From NCBI RefSeq assembly GCF_014490745.1, contig NZ_LZEU01000001.1, positions 4,119,501-4,183,500 of the forward strand: a stretch of DNA of 64,000 nucleotides, written 5' to 3'. Below, piece by piece: positions 51,877 through 63,131 of this stretch. The notes beneath the pieces are model-generated. The model was not told the origin of the DNA and searched no databases. It was given only the letters and a program-made list of their open reading frames with translations. The position numbers were made by a program, and so were the translations under genes. How positions within the stretch are numbered: position 1 is the stretch's first letter; each line of letters begins with the position of its first letter. The stretch is from Pseudomonas alcaligenes. GTDB lineage: Bacteria; Pseudomonadota; Gammaproteobacteria; Pseudomonadales; Pseudomonadaceae.

Positions 51877-53322
51877 TCAGTACTCGGTGTTGCCCTTGAG
51901 CTGAGCTTCGGCGGCCTTGGCCAGATCCGGCGGCAGGAAGTCGGTATCCGGGTTGTAGTCGGCCTTGAGGAAGCCCGACAGGGCTTCCAGGTCGGACGGT
52001 GCCAGGGTGCCGGCAGCCTGCTTCAGGCGCAGGTTGTTGAGGATGTAGTCGTAACGCGCGTCGTTGTAGTTGCGCACCGAGCTGTACAGCTGACGCTGGG
52101 CATCGAGCACGTCGACGATGTTGCGGGTACCGACCTGGTAGCCGATTTCGGTGGCTTCCAGGGCGCACTGGTTGGAAATGATCGACTGCTTGCGTGCCTG
52201 CACGGTTTCCACGTCGGTGTTCACCGCGCGGTGCAGGTTGCGGGTGTTTTCCACCACCTGGCGACGCAGGCTCTCGCGCTCCTGCTCGCTCTGGTCGAGG
52301 CGCTGGTAGGCCTCGCGCACTTGCGAACTGGTCAGGCCACCGCTGTAGATCGGGATGTTCAGCTGCAGGCCGATGGTGGTCTGCTCGGCATCGCCGTTGT
52401 AGGGGTGCGACAGATCGCTGTTGCTGAAGCCGAGCGAGTCGTTGTCGCCCTTCTCGTACTGGGCCACAGCGTCCAGGGTCGGCGCGTGACCGGCCTTGCG
52501 CTGACGCAGGGTTTCTTCGGCCGCTTCCACGGCGAAGTCGCTGGCCTGCAGATTGAGGTTCTGCTGAGCGGCGGTGTCGACCCAGGCCTTGGCATCGTTC
52601 GGCGCCGGCGCCAGCACCGGCAGGCTGTGCTTGATGCCTTCGATGGAGCTGTATTCGTGGCTGGTCAGGGTGACCAGGGCCTGGAAGGCGTCTTCCACAT
52701 TGCGCTCGGCGATGATGCGGTTGGCACGGGAAGTGTCGTAACCAGCCTGGGCCTCGAGCACGTCGGTCTTGTCCGACAGGCCGACGTCGAAGCGTTCGTT
52801 GGCCTGATCCAGCTGACGCTTGAACGCCGCCTCTTCGGCCTTGGTCGAGGCCAGGGTGTCCTGGGCACGCAGCACGGCGAAGTAGGTCTCGGCGCTCTGC
52901 AGGATCAGGTTCTGTTCGGTGGCCGACAACGACAGGCTGGCCTGTTCGTTGGTGGCCTTGGCCGCCTGGTACTGGAACCAGCGATCCGCGCGGAACAGCG
53001 GCTGGCTCAGGGTGGCCCGATAGGACAGGCCACTGCGGTCGGCATTCACGTCATCGGGCAGACGGGTATCGACCTTGGTGTTGGTATTGGTCGAATCGGC
53101 ACCGGCCGCCAGGTTCGGCAGCAGGCCGGCACGGGCCTGCGGTACCACTTCGCTGATGGCGCCGTAGTTGGCACGGGCAGCCGCCAGGTCGGCGTTGTTC
53201 TTCACCGCCTCGTTGTACACAGTTACCAGGTCGGTCTTGCCGACCTGGGCGGATTCTTCAGCCCAGGCCAGGCCAGAGGTGGCGGAAGCTACTGCGAGCG
53301 CCAGAGAGAGTCTGCGTAGCAT
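51877..53322 (-). CDS. opmH: TolC-type outer-membrane channel
   Basis: 481 residues with signal peptide (MLRRLSLALAVASATSGLAW) and two TolC repeats. The conserved LSATEQNLILQSAETYFAVL and the ATEIGYQVGTRNIVDVLDAQ stretch (periplasmic gating helices) are clear. Position next to thiC matches P. aeruginosa OpmH (PA4974), which serves type I secretion and efflux. ATG at 53322 is chosen for the signal peptide; the frame is open 40 codons further. A dyad TTGTTGC/GCAACAA at 53423-53442 lies in its upstream region. Confidence 0.93.
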   Translation of the reverse strand: MLRRLSLALAVASATSGLAWAEESAQVGKTDLVTVYNEAVKNNADLAAARANYGAISEVVPQARAGLLPNLAAGADSTNTNTKVDTRLPDDVNADRSGLSYRATLSQPLFRADRWFQYQAAKATNEQASLSLSATEQNLILQSAETYFAVLRAQDTLASTKAEEAAFKRQLDQANERFDVGLSDKTDVLEAQAGYDTSRANRIIAERNVEDAFQALVTLTSHEYSSIEGIKHSLPVLAPAPNDAKAWVDTAAQQNLNLQASDFAVEAAEETLRQRKAGHAPTLDAVAQYEKGDNDSLGFSNSDLSHPYNGDAEQTTIGLQLNIPIYSGGLTSSQVREAYQRLDQSEQERESLRRQVVENTRNLHRAVNTDVETVQARKQSIISNQCALEATEIGYQVGTRNIVDVLDAQRQLYSSVRNYNDARYDYILNNLRLKQAAGTLAPSDLEALSGFLKADYNPDTDFLPPDLAKAAEAQLKGNTEY

Positions 53323-53546
53323 GATCAGTCCTAGATACGGGGGTAATCGGGCAAGGCTAAGGTGGCCGCCTGCGGTGGTCAAGGCACAGCTGGCCTGAGC
53401 ACAGCCTAGTTTGCAATAAGCTTTGTTGCCGAGTTGCAACAATACTTTACTCGCCGGTTCAGTTTATATTTTTTCCGCAGGGCTTAGACCATCCATACAT
53501 CCAGCATATTGGTGTTATCCAGGCCGGTTGATTAGACTGGCCGTCG

Positions 53547-55616
<2,070 letters not shown>

Positions 55617-55661
55617 CAATAGTCTGGCGCCACCTTGCTCGGCCAGCTGGACGAGCACCGT

Positions 55662-55714
55662 GCGCGGGAATGACTGAGTGGATAGCGTCATCCCCGCGCA
55701 GGCGGGGATCCAGT
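55662..55714. repeat. GTCATCCCCGC...GGATCCAGT repeat with partial inverted partner
   Basis: The complete right element lies at 55686-55714, and a truncated left arm (GCGCGGGAATGA) at 55662-55673. The pair lies in the 181-base gap between thiC and cytX. Confidence 0.82.
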
Positions 55715-55797
55715 CCGGTCAGCGTGGACATGCCAGGCCAACCCAGAAACACCCGCCACCCTAGATTTTTCTCCTCCCCCCCAGAGAACCATAAACA

Positions 55798-57087
55798 GTG
55801 AACACTCCCCGCTACTCACCTCATATGGCCGTACCGCTCACCGAGCGGGTATTCGGCGCCCGCGACCTCGGCTCCCTGTGGTTCTCCCTCGGCATCGGCC
55901 TGATGGTGCTGCAGCTCGGCGGCCTGCTGGCGCCGGGCCTGGGCCTGGCCGGCGGGATCGGCGCGATCCTGCTCGGCACGGCGGTCGGCGTGCTGCTGCT
56001 CGGCGCGGTGGCGGTGATCGGCAGCGATACCGGGCTGTCGTCGATGGCGGCGCTCAAGCTCAGCCTGGGCAGCCAGGGCGCGGTACTGCCGGCCCTGCTC
56101 AACCTGCTGCAGCTGGTTGGCTGGGGCGCCTTCGAGGTCATCGTCATGCGCGACGCCGCCAGCCTGCTGGCCGGCAAGGTGTTCAGCGAAGGCAGCGTAC
56201 TGACCAGCCCGGTTCTGTGGACGCTGTTCTTCGGCGCCCTGGCCACCCTGCTGGCGGTGACCGGGCCGCTGACCTTCGTGCGCCGCGTGCTGCGCAAGTG
56301 GGGCATCTGGCTGCTGCTCGGCGCCTGCGCCTGGCTGACCTGGAACCTGTTCGACAAGGCCGACCTCGGCGCCCTCTGGGCGCGTGCCGGCGATGGCTCG
56401 CTGCCGTTCGCCCTGGGCTTCGATATCGCCATCGCCATGCCGCTGTCCTGGCTGCCGCTGATCGCCGACTACTCGCGCTTCGGCAAGGCCGCCGGGCGGG
56501 TGTTCGCCGGCACCGCGCTGGGCTTCTTCTGCGGCAACGTGTGGCTGATGAGCCTGGGCGTGGCCTACACCCTGGCGTTCGCCCCGAGCGGCGAGATGAA
56601 TGCCCTGCTGCTGGCCCTGGCTGGCGCCGGCCTGGGGATTCCGCTGCTGCTGATCCTGCTCGACGAGTCGGAAAACGCCTTCGCCGACATCCACTCGGCG
56701 GCGGTTTCCAGCGGCACGCTGGTGACCCTCAAGGTCGAGCACCTGGCCCTGGCCATCGGCGCGCTGTGCACCCTGATCGCCCTGTTCGCGCCATTGGCCG
56801 AGTACCAGAACTTCCTGCTGCTGATCGGTTCGGTATTCGCCCCGCTGTTCGGCGTGGTGCTGGTCGACCACTTCATTCTGCGCCGCCGCCATGCCGAGCT
56901 GGCGCCGCGCGTCGGCCTGCGCTGGGACACCCTGCTGGCCTGGGGCTGCGGCGTGGTGGTGTACCACGCCCTGGCCAAGTTCGCCCCGGAGATCGGCGCG
57001 ACCCTGCCGGCACTGGCCCTGGCCGCCGTGCTGCAACTGCTGCTGGGCAAGCTGGCCGGCCGCCAGCGCGACATCGCCGCAGTCTGA
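55798..57087 (+). CDS. cytX: Putative hydroxymethylpyrimidine transporter CytX
   Basis: 429 residues, about 12 membrane segments, of the NCS1 family (GLMVLQLGGLLAPGLGLAGG, LLNLLQLVGWGAFEVIVMRD, PLSWLPLIADYSRFGK). CytX proteins are linked to uptake of the thiamine precursor HMP. A GTG start is used because it is the only start with any upstream AG-rich sequence; ATG at 55825 is possible. Position after thiC supports a thiamine role, and control by the thiC riboswitch by read-through is likely but a separate promoter is not excluded. Confidence 0.85.
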   Translation: MNTPRYSPHMAVPLTERVFGARDLGSLWFSLGIGLMVLQLGGLLAPGLGLAGGIGAILLGTAVGVLLLGAVAVIGSDTGLSSMAALKLSLGSQGAVLPALLNLLQLVGWGAFEVIVMRDAASLLAGKVFSEGSVLTSPVLWTLFFGALATLLAVTGPLTFVRRVLRKWGIWLLLGACAWLTWNLFDKADLGALWARAGDGSLPFALGFDIAIAMPLSWLPLIADYSRFGKAAGRVFAGTALGFFCGNVWLMSLGVAYTLAFAPSGEMNALLLALAGAGLGIPLLLILLDESENAFADIHSAAVSSGTLVTLKVEHLALAIGALCTLIALFAPLAEYQNFLLLIGSVFAPLFGVVLVDHFILRRRHAELAPRVGLRWDTLLAWGCGVVVYHALAKFAPEIGATLPALALAAVLQLLLGKLAGRQRDIAAV

Positions 57088-57114
57088 TCCCCCCGGCGCC
57101 CGCCAGGGCGCCAC

Positions 57115-57891
57115 TCAGTACTTGATCGTCTGATACTTCAGCGCCAGCTCGGCCAGGGTCGCCTCGCGCAACTGGCCGATGCGGCTCCACAGGCGCTCGA
57201 GCAGCTGCGGGTTACGGGCCTGGAAGTCGCGATTGAAGATGACGAAGTAGTCCTTGGTCACGAAGGGCAGCGGCATCCGCTCGACGTCCTCGATCTGGTA
57301 ATGGCGCAGGGCTTCATCGCCGGCCTCGCGCAGGCTGACATAGCCGGCCAGGCGCCCGGCACGCAGCTTGGCCAGGTTGCGCCAGGTACTGGAAGCCTCC
57401 TCCACGGCGATGCCATCGGCGCGCAGATCCTCGCCGATCGACCAGCCGCGATTGATGCCCAGGGGTTTATCCAGACCGCTCAGGCGCTGGCCATCCCAGT
57501 CCAGCGTGGTGCCGCGCCGGTGATAGATCACATAGGCCAGCGACGTGAGCCGGCGCGCCGCATCCGGCGCGCCATCCTTGAGCGGATAGGCGAAGCGCGC
57601 CGCTCGCTCGGCGTTATAGGCGTAGATGAAGGCGCCATCCTGGCTGCCGGACTCGACCGAGGCCAGCACCCGCAGGGTCGGTGCCCGCTTGAGCAGTAGC
57701 GTGCAGCCGATATCGCCGGCTGCGCGCTGCAGCAGCTCGATGGCAGTCCCGGGATGTTCGGGAATCTGCTCGCCATCGCCCATGACCAGCGGCGGGATCG
57801 GGTCGATGCTGTAGATCAGGCTGATCTCGCAGGCCGAGACCCTCAGGCTGAGGCCCAGAACGCAGGCGAACAGCAGTGCAAGCAGGCGCAT
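57115..57891 (-). CDS. Periplasmic solute-binding-like protein
   Basis: 258 residues: signal peptide ending near VSA, then a SBP_bac_3-like domain (LIYSIDPIPPLVMGDGEQIP, GTAIELLQRAAGDIGCTLLL, LAGYVSLREAGDEALRHYQI). No transporter genes are adjacent. Orphan proteins of this type in Pseudomonas are of unknown function. It is convergent with cytX and is preceded by about 100 bases without features before the DUF3298 gene end. Confidence 0.8.
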   Translation of the reverse strand: MRLLALLFACVLGLSLRVSACEISLIYSIDPIPPLVMGDGEQIPEHPGTAIELLQRAAGDIGCTLLLKRAPTLRVLASVESGSQDGAFIYAYNAERAARFAYPLKDGAPDAARRLTSLAYVIYHRRGTTLDWDGQRLSGLDKPLGINRGWSIGEDLRADGIAVEEASSTWRNLAKLRAGRLAGYVSLREAGDEALRHYQIEDVERMPLPFVTKDYFVIFNRDFQARNPQLLERLWSRIGQLREATLAELALKYQTIKY

Positions 57892-57999
57892 GTCTTCCCC
57901 CTGGCCGAAGTCCTTGCCCGAATGACGCGCTGAGCAGTGGCAAGATGCCAGCGCCCTTTCAGTCTAGCCAATCGGCCAGGTCTGCCGGCGCCGCCCTGA

Positions 58000-58740
58000 C
58001 TATCCGCGGCCGGGGAAATAGTAGGGTTTGAGGATGCCGTTGAGGCGCGGGTAGGGCACCTTCAGCTCGGGATGACCGCTGGAGTACGGCGCGATGCGGT
58101 CGATGTCGTACTTGAGCAGCACCGCGCCGCGCAGCAGGGCGATGTTGTCGGTGCGCTCGAACGGCCAGCTGCGCAGGTACTCGGCGTCCTGGTCATGACC
58201 GTTGGCCGTCAGCCAGGCCTGGTGCGCCAGCTGCACGGTCTGCCAGAAGGCCTCCTCTTCGCCCGGCACCAGCATGTCCTGCAGGCTCAGCACCCGCCCG
58301 GTCTGGCGGTCGAAGTTGAGGTAGGCGCGCCCGGGAATGCCGTGGGCGCCGCCAGTGAAGCGGTAGCTGGACAGCTCGATCACCACCAGGCGGTCATGCT
58401 GCTCCAGCACCTTGGCCTGCAGGTAGCTGCTCCAGCCTGGCTTGGCGCTGGCCAGGAACTCCCGCTCGTAGCTGGCCAGCGAGCTTGGCAGCGGATCGCC
58501 CGGCAGCTCGATGGTCAGGCCGAGCAGCTCACGCTCGATGCGCGCATTCAGCTCGGGCTGCTCGCGCAGCAGCTGCAGGTCGATATTCACCAGCGCACAG
58601 TCGCTGCCCGTGCAGCCCGGCGCCAGGTGCTCCCAGCGCTGCGCGTCGGTCGGCAGAGGGGATGATCCAGGCTGCAGGCTCTGGCAGGCCCCGAGCAGCA
58701 GGGACGAAATCAGCAGGCAGGCAACGGCGGGCAGACGCAT
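58000..58740 (-). CDS. DUF3298/DUF4163 (RsiV-like) lipoprotein
   Basis: 246 residues with lipobox LLLGAC (about Cys19). The mature region has the RsiV-like domain: SSYRFTGGAHGIPGRAYLNF, RVLSLQDMLVPGEEEAFW and FERTDNIALLRGAVLLKYDI, ending PYPRLNGILKPYY. In Bacillus RsiV binds lysozyme as an anti-sigma factor. Proteobacterial lipoproteins of this group lack the sigma-binding part and have no known role. ATG at 58740 follows AAGGAA. It corresponds in position to P. aeruginosa PA4972. Confidence 0.82.
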   Translation of the reverse strand: MRLPAVACLLISSLLLGACQSLQPGSSPLPTDAQRWEHLAPGCTGSDCALVNIDLQLLREQPELNARIERELLGLTIELPGDPLPSSLASYEREFLASAKPGWSSYLQAKVLEQHDRLVVIELSSYRFTGGAHGIPGRAYLNFDRQTGRVLSLQDMLVPGEEEAFWQTVQLAHQAWLTANGHDQDAEYLRSWPFERTDNIALLRGAVLLKYDIDRIAPYSSGHPELKVPYPRLNGILKPYYFPGRG

Positions 58741-59205
58741 GGGCGATTCCTTGCGGGGTAACGAGCGATGTTCGACTGCGCCAGCGGGTGGCTGTTCCCA
58801 CCGTGGCGCGGGCGCCATTGTCACTGGCGGCCGGCGCTTCTCCAAGCGTTGCACGCCGCGCGGCAGAAAATCGCCGGCGCCCGCACGCTTTGCCCAGCCG
58901 CCGGTTGAACTCGACCGATGGCTGCGCCAGACTGCCGCCTGGCTCCCGCCCTGAATACGGCGAGCCTGGATGGCCACAAGAGCCGCGCAGCCGCCGATCA
59001 CTCCGGCGCGCCAGCCGGACTGCAAGCCGCGACGGGCCGAGCGCCCGCCTTGCCTACCTGCCCGCAATCGCGCCACGGACTTGTCAAAGCCCTGTCCGCG
59101 CGCGCACATTCGAGACAACCGGACACCGCCGCCCACCGCTGTCGGCGCCGATCCACTAGCCTTTACGCAGGGCCGACCCTGCCGCATGCCAGAAAGGGGA
59201 TTTTC
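58741..59205. other. 465-base gap without a convincing gene
   Basis: The divergent region between the DUF3298 gene and nudF is GC-rich and open in several frames on both strands, but no frame shows a Shine-Dalgarno sequence with protein-like composition. No strong promoter, terminator or repeat of the families seen elsewhere was found. Promoters for both flanking genes must lie here. Confidence 0.5.
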
Positions 59206-59805
59206 ATGTCGCACGCCGATGTCGAGGTGCTCAAGCGCGAGACCTGCTTCCAGGGTTTCTACAAGCTGGAGCGCCTGCACCTGCGCCATCGCCAGTTTTC
59301 CGGAGCCATGGGCCCGCAGCTCAGCCGCGAGCTGTTCGTGCGCCACGATGCCGTCTGCGTGCTGCCCTACGACCCGCAGCGCGATGCCGTGGTGCTGATC
59401 GAGCAGTTCCGCGTCGGCGCCATGGAAAAAAGCGCCAACCCCTGGCTGATCGAGCTGGTGGCCGGGCTGATCGACAAGGACGAGCAACCCGAGGAAGTGG
59501 CGCGCCGCGAGGCCATCGAGGAAGCCGACCTGACCCTCGGCGCGCTGTGGCCGATCACCACCTACTTCCCCTCCCCCGGCGGCTCCGATGAGCGCGTGCA
59601 CCTGTACGTCGGCCGCTGCGACAGCCAGGGCGCCGGCGGCGTGCACGGCCTGGCCGAGGAAGGCGAGGACATCCGCGTGCATGTCTGGCCGCTGGAGGAT
59701 GCCCTGCAGGCGGTGAAGGACGGGCGCATCAACAACGCCGCCAGCATCATCGCCCTGCAATGGCTGGCGCTGAACCGCACGGAAGTCCGGGGGCTGTGGT
59801 CATGA
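59206..59805 (+). CDS. nudF: ADP-ribose pyrophosphatase (Nudix)
   Basis: 199 residues. The Nudix box is GLIDKDEQPEEVARREAIEE, complete with the catalytic REAIEE. The family N-terminus CFQGFYKLERLHLRHRQFSG and ITTYFPSPGGSDERVHLYVG support NudF. It hydrolyses ADP-ribose to AMP and ribose 5-phosphate. ATG at 59206 follows AAGGGG. It overlaps the DUF1249 gene by four bases. The cluster nudF - DUF1249 - cpdA - yqiA - parE is conserved in gammaproteobacteria. Confidence 0.95.
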   Translation: MSHADVEVLKRETCFQGFYKLERLHLRHRQFSGAMGPQLSRELFVRHDAVCVLPYDPQRDAVVLIEQFRVGAMEKSANPWLIELVAGLIDKDEQPEEVARREAIEEADLTLGALWPITTYFPSPGGSDERVHLYVGRCDSQGAGGVHGLAEEGEDIRVHVWPLEDALQAVKDGRINNAASIIALQWLALNRTEVRGLWS

Positions 59806-60248
59806 ACCTGCTGCGCGAGCGTTACCGCGTCGACCTGGTCGAGCTGCAGAGCGCTTGCGAAGCCAACTATGCGCGCCTGCTGCGCCTGCTGCCGGAAATG
59901 CGCGAGGAAGCCGGCGAGCGTCGCGTCGCCCTGAGCCAGGGCGACCAGCTACTCGGCGTGCTGGTGCTGCAGGTGCTGGAAGCCTGCCCCTACACCACCA
60001 CCCTGCAGGTACGTCAGGAGCACAGCCTGCCATGGCTGCCGGTGCCGCGCCTGGAGGTGCGGGTGTACCACGACGCGCGCATGGCCGAAGTGGTCGGCGC
60101 CGAACATGCCCGGCGTTTTCGCAGCATCTACAGCTACCCGAACGCCGCCATGCACCAGCCGGACGAGAAGACCCAGCTCAACCTGTTCCTCGGCGAATGG
60201 CTGACTCACTGCCTGGCCTGCGGCCACGAACTGGCCCCGGTCGTCTGA
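59802..60248 (+). CDS. DUF1249 family protein (YqiB-like)
   Basis: 148 residues from the ATG overlapping the nudF stop. Family motifs YRVDLVELQSACEANYARLL, VYHDARMAEVV and NAAMHQPDEKTQLNLFLGEW are present. E. coli YqiB lies in the same nudF-cpdA cluster, and its function is unknown. Confidence 0.9.
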   Translation: MNLLRERYRVDLVELQSACEANYARLLRLLPEMREEAGERRVALSQGDQLLGVLVLQVLEACPYTTTLQVRQEHSLPWLPVPRLEVRVYHDARMAEVVGAEHARRFRSIYSYPNAAMHQPDEKTQLNLFLGEWLTHCLACGHELAPVV

Positions 60249-60264
60249 GGCCATACACTGCAAG

Positions 60265-60279
60265 TGTGACCAGTTCACG
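60265..60279 (+). promoter_or_regulatory. Vfr/CRP-like half-site pair upstream of cpdA
   Basis: TGTGA-CCAGT-TCACG has both half-sites of the CRP/Vfr consensus (TGTGA-N6-TCACA) but with a five-base rather than six-base spacer. It lies 67 bases before the cpdA start. cpdA is reported to be activated by cAMP-Vfr in P. aeruginosa. Because the spacing is off, this is a weak candidate. Confidence 0.3.
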
Positions 60280-60345
60280 TTTAACGGGTTTACCGAATCG
60301 TGCTTCACCCACCATAATCCTGAGAACATGTTCAGGAGTCGGCCT

Positions 60346-61161
60346 TTGTCGCGCCCTTCGCCCATTGCCGTTGACCGCTCGGTACTGCTGGTGCAGTTGT
60401 CCGACAGTCATCTGTTTGCCGAAGCAGACGGCAAGCTGCTGGGCATGAACACCTGCGACAGCCTGCAAAAGGTGATCGACAAGGTGCAGGCCGAACAGCC
60501 GCAGATCGACCTGATGCTCGCCTCCGGCGACCTCTCGCAGGACGGCACCCTCGCCTCCTACCAGCGCTTCCGCCAGCTCACCGCCGCCCTGGCCGGGCTG
60601 GCCCGCTGGTTCCCCGGCAACCACGACGAACTGCCGGCCATGCGCCAAGCCTGCAATGGCAGCGACCTGCTCGAGCCGGTGCTGGACATCGGCAACTGGC
60701 GCATCACCCTGCTCGACTCGTCGATTCCCGGTGCGGTGCCCGGCTTCTTCAGCGAAGAGCAGCTGACCCTGCTGGCCAACTCCCTCAGCGAGGCCCCCGA
60801 GCGCCATCACCTGGTGTGCTTCCACCACCACCCGGTATCCATCGGCTGCCAGTGGATGGAGCCGATCGGCATCCGCAACCCGGACGCCCTGTTCGCCGTG
60901 CTCAAGCGCTTCCCCCAGGTCAAGGCGCTGCTCTGGGGCCACATCCACCAGGAATTCGACCAGCAGCTGAATGGCCTGCGCCTGCTCGCCTCGCCGTCCA
61001 CCTGCGTGCAGTTCGCCCCCGGCAGCGAGGAATTCCAGGTCGACACCACCGCCCCCGGCTACCGCTGGCTGCGCCTGCACCCCGACGGCCGGCTGGAAAC
61101 CGGCGTATCGCGGGTGACCGGCATCCAGTTCGAAGTGGACTACAGCGTCAAGGGCTACTGA
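60346..61161 (+). CDS. cpdA: 3',5'-cyclic AMP phosphodiesterase
   Basis: 271 residues from a TTG at 60346, chosen because CAGGAG lies seven bases upstream. An ATG at 60328 lies before that Shine-Dalgarno sequence and has none of its own. The metallophosphoesterase motifs are complete: QLSDSHLF (D-x-H), ASGDLS, PGNHDE, CFHHHPV and GHIHQE. It degrades cAMP and so tunes Vfr activity. Located between DUF1249 and the amine oxidase gene. Confidence 0.94.
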   Translation: MSRPSPIAVDRSVLLVQLSDSHLFAEADGKLLGMNTCDSLQKVIDKVQAEQPQIDLMLASGDLSQDGTLASYQRFRQLTAALAGLARWFPGNHDELPAMRQACNGSDLLEPVLDIGNWRITLLDSSIPGAVPGFFSEEQLTLLANSLSEAPERHHLVCFHHHPVSIGCQWMEPIGIRNPDALFAVLKRFPQVKALLWGHIHQEFDQQLNGLRLLASPSTCVQFAPGSEEFQVDTTAPGYRWLRLHPDGRLETGVSRVTGIQFEVDYSVKGY

Positions 61162-61535
61162 GCCCCTCCTCCGCCCCGCCCAAGCTCGCCGCGCACGCGA
61201 CAGAAGCCTGCTGCCACAGCGGCAGCCATCGATTTAATCGAACAGCGCTTTCTTTATTTCACATTTGTGTCACCTGCAGGCGCTCTCTAGCCTGAGGCCA
61301 CCCTTGCGCAGCTCGCAGCTGCCGCCTGGGCTGCGGCTCACGCCATTAGTGCCTGCCCGGCGCTGCCCATCTGCGACCCGCGCCCATAGCAAGGCACGGC
61401 AGTCGACAGCAGGCGAGCGCACACAGGCTGAAGTCAGTGTGTCTGTGCCGTTCCGGCGCCATCGTGCGGCTCCCTGCCGTACATGCACGTAGTTGTTCTA
61501 TGCAGTCCGATACCTAATACAACGGAGATTGATAG
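61162..61535. other. 374-base gap upstream of the amine oxidase gene
   Basis: No gene is evident. Around 61220-61275 the sequence is AT-richer (ATCGATTTAATCGA dyad and CACA-TT-TGTG dyad at 61259-61268) and may hold a promoter or operator. Nearer the gene TTGTTC and TAATAC are 16 bases apart, but that would leave almost no leader before the Shine-Dalgarno sequence. Confidence 0.4.
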
Positions 61536-63131
61536 ATGGCTCGTACACCCTTGCTCAGCCGCCTGCAGGCACTCAGCCACCTGGCAGGCCGCACGCCCGA
61601 CCCCACCGCCGACTTCCAGCAGGCCCTGAGCTTGCAGCGCTCGCGCCGTGACCTGCTCAAGTCCGCCGGGATTGCCGGCGTGGTGCTGGCCGGCAGCAGC
61701 CTGCCCGGGCTGGCGGTTGCAGCGACTGGCGGCAGCAGCGCCCCCCTGGGCGTCGCCGTGATCGGCGCCGGCCTGGCCGGCCTGGCCAGCGCCTACGAAC
61801 TGAAGAAAAGCGGTGTCAGCGCCACCCTCTTCGAAGCCTCCACCCGCCTTGGCGGCCGCTGCTTCAGCAACCGCAGCACCTTCCCCGGCCAGGTAGCCGA
61901 GAACGGCGGCGAGCTGATCGACGGTTACCATGTCGAGACCCTGCGCCTGGCCAAGGAACTGGGCCTGCAGGTGGACGATCTGCTGGCCTACGACAGGGCC
62001 CAGGGCGGCGAGGACATCTACTACTTCCAGGGCCAGCGCTACAGCGTCGCGGACGCCTTCAACGACTTCAAGGCGATCCAGGCGCAGCTCGCCAGCGAGG
62101 TCAAGGCCGCGCCCTTCCCCACCCTGTGGAACAGCTACACCGCCCGCGGCCAGGTGCTGGATCAGATGACCATCAGCCAGTGGATCAACCTGTATGTGCC
62201 GGGCGGCACCCAGTCGCGCCTCGGCCGCCTGCTCGATGTCGCCTACGAGATCGAATACGGCGCCGCCTGCAGCCAGCAGAGCGCGCTCAACCTGATCTAC
62301 CTGCTGGGCTACTCCAGCAAGCAGAGCCTGGAGATGTTCGGCGAGTCCGACGAGCGCTATCACATCCGTGGCGGCAACGATCAGCTGGTCAGTGCCATGG
62401 CCAGCCGTATCGGTGACAGCCAGATCAACCTCGGCCACGAGCTGACCCGCATCAGCCTCAACCCCGACGCCAGCTACACCCTCGACTTCAACACCGCCAA
62501 GGGGCCGTTGCGAGTGGTCGCCCTGCAGGTGGTGATGGCCATCCCGTTCAGCATCCTGCGCAGCAGCGTGGACTTCGCCAGCGCCGGCTTCGACGCCCGC
62601 AAGCTCAGGGCCATCCGCGAAATGCCGATGGGCAACAGCTGCAAGTTCCAGCTGCAGTTCCGCCAGCGCATCTGGCGCCAGCAGAACAGCAACGGCTCCA
62701 GCTACTCCGACACCGGCTACCAGGACACCTGGGAAGTCACCCGTGGCCAGGCCGGCAGCGAGGGCATCCTCAACAACTTCACCGGCGGTGCCACCGCCCT
62801 GGCGATGAACAGCGCCACGCTGGATATCAAGGCCGCCCAGTTCCTCGGCCAGCTGGAGCGGGTCATGCCCGGCATCAGCAACGAATGGAACGGCCGCGCC
62901 ATCCTCAACTACTGGCCGGGCTACCGCTGGACCAAGGGCGCCTATGGCTACTACGCGCCGGGCAACTACACCGCGTTCGTCGGCTACGAGGGCGCGCGCC
63001 AGGGCAACTGCCACTTCTGCGGCGAACACACCTCGATCGAATCCCAGGGCTATCTCAACGGGGCGATCGAAACCGGCCAGCGCTGCGCCAAGGAAATCCT
63101 CGCCGACCTCAAGGCCGCGCAGGTCGCCTGA
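61536..63131 (+). CDS. Tat-exported flavin monoamine oxidase
   Basis: 531 residues. An N-terminal twin-arginine signal ([19 protein letters not shown]) lies after an unusually long 35-residue leader. FAD-binding motif VAVIGAGLAGLASAYELKKS, RLGGRCFS and the C-terminal GNCHFCGEHTSIESQGYLNG are typical of the amine oxidase family. Export folded through Tat fits a flavoprotein. The substrate amine is not predictable; similar enzymes act on tyramine, putrescine or nicotine. GGAG lies seven bases before the ATG. Confidence 0.9.
   Translation: MARTPLLSRLQALSHLAGRTPDPTADFQQALSLQRSRRDLLKSAGIAGVVLAGSSLPGLAVAATGGSSAPLGVAVIGAGLAGLASAYELKKSGVSATLFEASTRLGGRCFSNRSTFPGQVAENGGELIDGYHVETLRLAKELGLQVDDLLAYDRAQGGEDIYYFQGQRYSVADAFNDFKAIQAQLASEVKAAPFPTLWNSYTARGQVLDQMTISQWINLYVPGGTQSRLGRLLDVAYEIEYGAACSQQSALNLIYLLGYSSKQSLEMFGESDERYHIRGGNDQLVSAMASRIGDSQINLGHELTRISLNPDASYTLDFNTAKGPLRVVALQVVMAIPFSILRSSVDFASAGFDARKLRAIREMPMGNSCKFQLQFRQRIWRQQNSNGSSYSDTGYQDTWEVTRGQAGSEGILNNFTGGATALAMNSATLDIKAAQFLGQLERVMPGISNEWNGRAILNYWPGYRWTKGAYGYYAPGNYTAFVGYEGARQGNCHFCGEHTSIESQGYLNGAIETGQRCAKEILADLKAAQVA

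Noticed and set aside
53423..53442. TTGTTGC/GCAACAA dyad as an opmH terminator or operator
   Set aside because: Arms of seven bases without a T-run and in the promoter region; no regulator can be named.
58000..59760. Single 586-codon minus-strand gene
   Set aside because: The upstream part is antisense to nudF and then featureless. The lipoprotein signal starts at 58740.
61493..61520. TTGTTC-N16-TAATAC promoter for the amine oxidase gene
   Set aside because: The predicted start would fall within or next to the Shine-Dalgarno sequence, leaving no usable leader.
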